Shown: piece by piece, positions 62,378 through 64,000 of the stretch
Numbering within the stretch: position 1 is the stretch's first letter
Layout of the letters: each line of letters starts with the position of its first letter
NCBI RefSeq assembly: GCF_025822605.1
Contig: NZ_JACKTY010000020.1
Coordinates: 156,524 to 220,523, forward strand
DNA: 64,000 bases
Reading direction: 5' to 3'
Source of the DNA: Mycolicibacterium komossense
GTDB lineage: Bacteria > Actinomycetota > Actinomycetes > Mycobacteriales > Mycobacteriaceae
The notes under the pieces: generated by a model
The model's database searches: none
The model's input: the letters and a program-made list of their open reading frames with translations, nothing else
What the model was told of the DNA's origin: nothing
Translations under genes and position numbers: made by a program

Positions 62378-62704
62378 TCATCCGTTCTGGATATTCGACC
62401 CCGCATCCGGGCAGAGTTCTTCGTGCGCGGCGAATACCATGCCGCCGGCCTGGTCGCGGGTGGCGTTCGGGATCGCCTGGTAGACGCTGGCGGAGAGCTC
62501 GTCGCGGTGGCCGCCGTTGCGCATCTCGTCGCAGAGCAGGTATCCGGCTCGCAGCGCGGCCGGCGTGGTCTCGGCGGTGATCGTGTAGCCGTAGTCGATG
62601 GCGAGTCGGGTCAGGTATCCGGCTTCGCCGGCGTTGGCCGGCGCCACCGGCGCCGCGATCGCGAATGCGGCGACGGTGGCTGTGAGGATCGCTGTGCGTC
62701 TCAT
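62378..62704 (-). CDS. DUF732 exported protein
   Basis: 108 residues: signal peptide RRTAILTATVAAFAIAAPVAPANA and a mature DUF732 domain (YLTRLAIDYGYTITAETTPA, AGYLLCDEMRNGG, and HEELCPD with the paired cysteine). DUF732 proteins are small secreted mycobacterial proteins of unknown role. In a prophage it is a candidate lysogenic-conversion gene changing the host envelope or superinfection. Confidence 0.82.
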   Translation of the reverse strand: MRRTAILTATVAAFAIAAPVAPANAGEAGYLTRLAIDYGYTITAETTPAALRAGYLLCDEMRNGGHRDELSASVYQAIPNATRDQAGGMVFAAHEELCPDAGSNIQNG

Positions 62705-62752
62705 GTGTGCATTGTCGCCGTGCTCACGAAAGCTGTTACCGATAATCCGTCT

Positions 62753-63040
62753 TTACGTCAGCTTGGCCGGGCCGGGTTCGCAGTCCTCACAGAGAACCTG
62801 GCTATGTCGTGCTGTCAGGCCGGCGCCGCCAACCCATGCGGGGCTTTCGCTGCATCGGGCGCACTTCAAGCAGTCCGGGCATGTCAGCAGCGTGGTCCGT
62901 TCGCGTAGCCAGCCGCACGATTCAGCAACTCCGAGTGCATCGTTGGCGGTATCGAAGGCGCTGCCGTCGTCCTCTCCGTCATACAGCGCGCCGCACATAT
63001 CGCACTTGGCCTGGAAATATGTCACCGGCATAGCGGTCAT
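62753..63040 (-). CDS. phage zinc-ribbon protein
   Basis: 95 residues with four cysteine pairs: FQAKCDMCGALYD, LTCPDCLKCARCSES and VLCEDCEPG. At least one zinc site is likely; DNA- or protein-binding role unknown. Start MTAMPVTYF overlaps the upstream stop. Confidence 0.68.
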   Translation of the reverse strand: MTAMPVTYFQAKCDMCGALYDGEDDGSAFDTANDALGVAESCGWLRERTTLLTCPDCLKCARCSESPAWVGGAGLTARHSQVLCEDCEPGPAKLT

Positions 63041-63408
63041 CGCTCGATCGCTTTCGGTGCGTCGAGCGCCGGCGTTTCGACGCCGAGTTCGTGGTAAGCG
63101 ATGTTCCGGCCGCGCTGGGTGACAGCGCGAACGCCGGCGATCTCCGCGCGCCCTGGCATGGGATCCCAGACGTCGAACAGATCCCGGAACGCTTGGGCGT
63201 AGCTGTCGGCGATGATCGTCACGTAATCGCGCATGTCGGCCGTGACGGTGTGCCGCGGCCGGCCCCACGGTTCCGGCCATACCCCGTAAGCCTGGATCCG
63301 ATCGCGCTCCATGCTCAGTTCGACGTGGTTTAGCGATTTTGACGCGAGTAGGAAGAATTTCCCGTCGGACTGTCCGCCGACCATCACAAAGTCGGGGCGT
63401 TCGCTCAC
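63037..63408 (-). CDS. phage protein, unknown function
   Basis: 123 residues from a GTG overlapping the previous stop (GTGA). Beta-rich N-terminus (PDFVMVGGQSDGKFFLLASKSLNHVELS) and a helical middle (VTIIADSYAQAFRDLFDVWD). No family recognised. Confidence 0.62.
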   Translation of the reverse strand: MSERPDFVMVGGQSDGKFFLLASKSLNHVELSMERDRIQAYGVWPEPWGRPRHTVTADMRDYVTIIADSYAQAFRDLFDVWDPMPGRAEIAGVRAVTQRGRNIAYHELGVETPALDAPKAIER

Positions 63409-63551
63409 CAGATCGCCCCGCATTCGCATTGGTGGGTGCCGTCGTGGTCCCAGTCGGTGTGTTCGGCGGCGAATTCGCACTGGTGGACGTGGTCGGATCC
63501 GTCGTTCATGGTCGACGAGCACGCTTCGGCGCGGTTTCTGGCGTAGGCCAT
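63405..63551 (-). CDS. small Cys/His phage protein
   Basis: 48 residues: HVHQCEFAAEHTDWDHDGTH then QCECGAIW, a likely single zinc site. Overlaps both neighbours, so cotranslated with them. Confidence 0.55.
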   Translation of the reverse strand: MAYARNRAEACSSTMNDGSDHVHQCEFAAEHTDWDHDGTHQCECGAIW

Positions 63552-63733
63552 CAGCCGACTCGACCCGTGAGCCGCGTTCGCAGGCCGGACCAAAATCCGC
63601 CGGGGATGCGTGACATTGCGAATCCTCCGAGTTCGTCGTCGACTGTCTGAGTCCAGTACCAGCCAGATTCGGCGACCTTGAAGCTCATCACGCCGCTTCC
63701 GACGCGCTGACCAGCGAAGTAGTAGCGGATCAT
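63551..63733 (-). CDS. small phage protein
   Basis: 60 residues: MIRYYFAGQRVGSGVMSFKV, aromatic-rich middle (SGWYWTQTVDDELGGF). The ATG overlaps the preceding stop as ATGA; an ATG 12 bases upstream is possible. Unknown function. Confidence 0.55.
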   Translation of the reverse strand: MIRYYFAGQRVGSGVMSFKVAESGWYWTQTVDDELGGFAMSRIPGGFWSGLRTRLTGRVG

Positions 63734-64000
63734 GCCGGGATCCATTCTGCGCGGGGGACGTCGATCGAGCCGATCAGTGTCGGGGTGATGCCGAAGGAGC
63801 GGACGCCGCCGCGGCCTTCGGGTCCGCCGACGCGGTTCGGGCCGTATGCGCCGATCAGGACGACGGTCGATTCCGCGCGCCGGCCGGTCGCCGCCAGCTG
63901 CTCGGCCTCGTACTCGATTCGTAGCGCCCGGAGGTGCTTGAGCGCGACGTCCCAGTCGCCGGCGCATTGGACGACGGTGTGATCGGGGTATTTCAGCAGG
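63730..64000 (-). CDS. phage protein, 5' truncated by window edge
   Basis: The last 89 residues of a leftward gene running in from the right: YPDHTVVQCAGDWDVALKHL, a helix rich in Arg/Glu, then TVVLIGAYGPNRVGGPEGRG and IGSIDVPRAEWIPA. The start lies outside the window. Unknown function; continues the overlapping cluster of small phage genes. Confidence 0.55.
   Translation of the reverse strand, partial: LLKYPDHTVVQCAGDWDVALKHLRALRIEYEAEQLAATGRRAESTVVLIGAYGPNRVGGPEGRGGVRSFGITPTLIGSIDVPRAEWIPA

Larger units (their letters stand above)
30757..64000. mobile_element. siphovirus-type prophage, left attachment end to window edge
   Basis: Starts at a displaced tRNA 3' end next to an integrase and continues with the full structural gene order of a tailed phage on the minus strand. 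The mycobacteriophage-specific mycolylarabinogalactan esterase LysB shows it infects mycobacteria. The right attachment site, replication genes and lysogeny repressor are not in the window. Most structural genes look complete, but two tail genes show frame lesions or recoding. Confidence 0.95.

Overview
The window is a high-GC actinobacterial chromosome, almost certainly a rapidly growing Mycobacterium/Mycolicibacterium. It carries close relatives of mycobacterial proteins (PepD, a DUF4193 protein like Rv2699c, an Rv1733c-type membrane protein, a PknF/PknJ-type kinase, an LpqC-type esterase, Amt with PII). From about 30.76 kb to the right edge it is occupied by a siphovirus-type prophage encoding the mycobacteriophage-specific lysis pair LysA/LysB.

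Host part (1-30.75 kb). The order is: the end of an alpha/beta hydrolase; a HAD-IB phosphatase/acyltransferase pair; a P450; a DUF4193 protein; a VOC protein; a DinB-like protein; a Tat-exported purple-acid-type phosphatase; the PepD serine protease followed by a strong bidirectional terminator; two small envelope proteins; a membrane Ser/Thr kinase; an exported esterase; a membrane-anchored protein; two divergent TetR regulators; DUF1622 with a ThrE-like exporter; a tightly overlapping phosphotransferase/acyl-CoA dehydrogenase/SDR operon that looks like a 4-hydroxyacyl-CoA catabolic module; an M15 peptidase; an SRPBCC protein; an exported phosphodiesterase; a two-lobed AsnC regulator divergent from an LLM oxidoreductase; an arylsulfatase; an alpha/beta hydrolase; and an amt-glnB pair without glnD.

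Prophage (30.76 kb to beyond 64 kb). It starts at a displaced tRNA 3' end (attachment core), followed by a tyrosine integrase on the plus strand. All other phage genes run on the minus strand. Read right to left they are: small early/unknown genes (HNH nuclease, zinc-ribbon proteins, a DUF732 exported protein); small and large terminase; portal; MuF; an Rmf-like protein; scaffold; capsid; connectors; major tail protein; tail assembly chaperones with a canonical -1 slippery site; tape measure with an NlpC/P60 domain; minor tail and fibre proteins; LysA; LysB; and three small membrane proteins (holin candidates). The repressor and the second attachment site must lie beyond the right edge.

Most unusual features. 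(1) A family of CGAC-N4-GTCG palindromes, usually CGACATATGTCG, occurs at five boundaries of leftward transcription units. At two of them it lies inside a 34-base composite element at identical distance from the start codon. At a third it forms a four-copy array with 17-19 base spacing. I infer a phage-wide regulon. (2) A minor-tail gene is split by a perfect 16-bp hairpin with its stop codon in the loop, and recognisable coding sequence resumes downstream in another frame without a start codon. (3) Interleaved inverted repeats between the major tail gene and the chaperone gene could form alternative hairpins or a pseudoknot. (4) The 3' end of a tail-fibre gene appears to change frame at a 22-base near-duplication.
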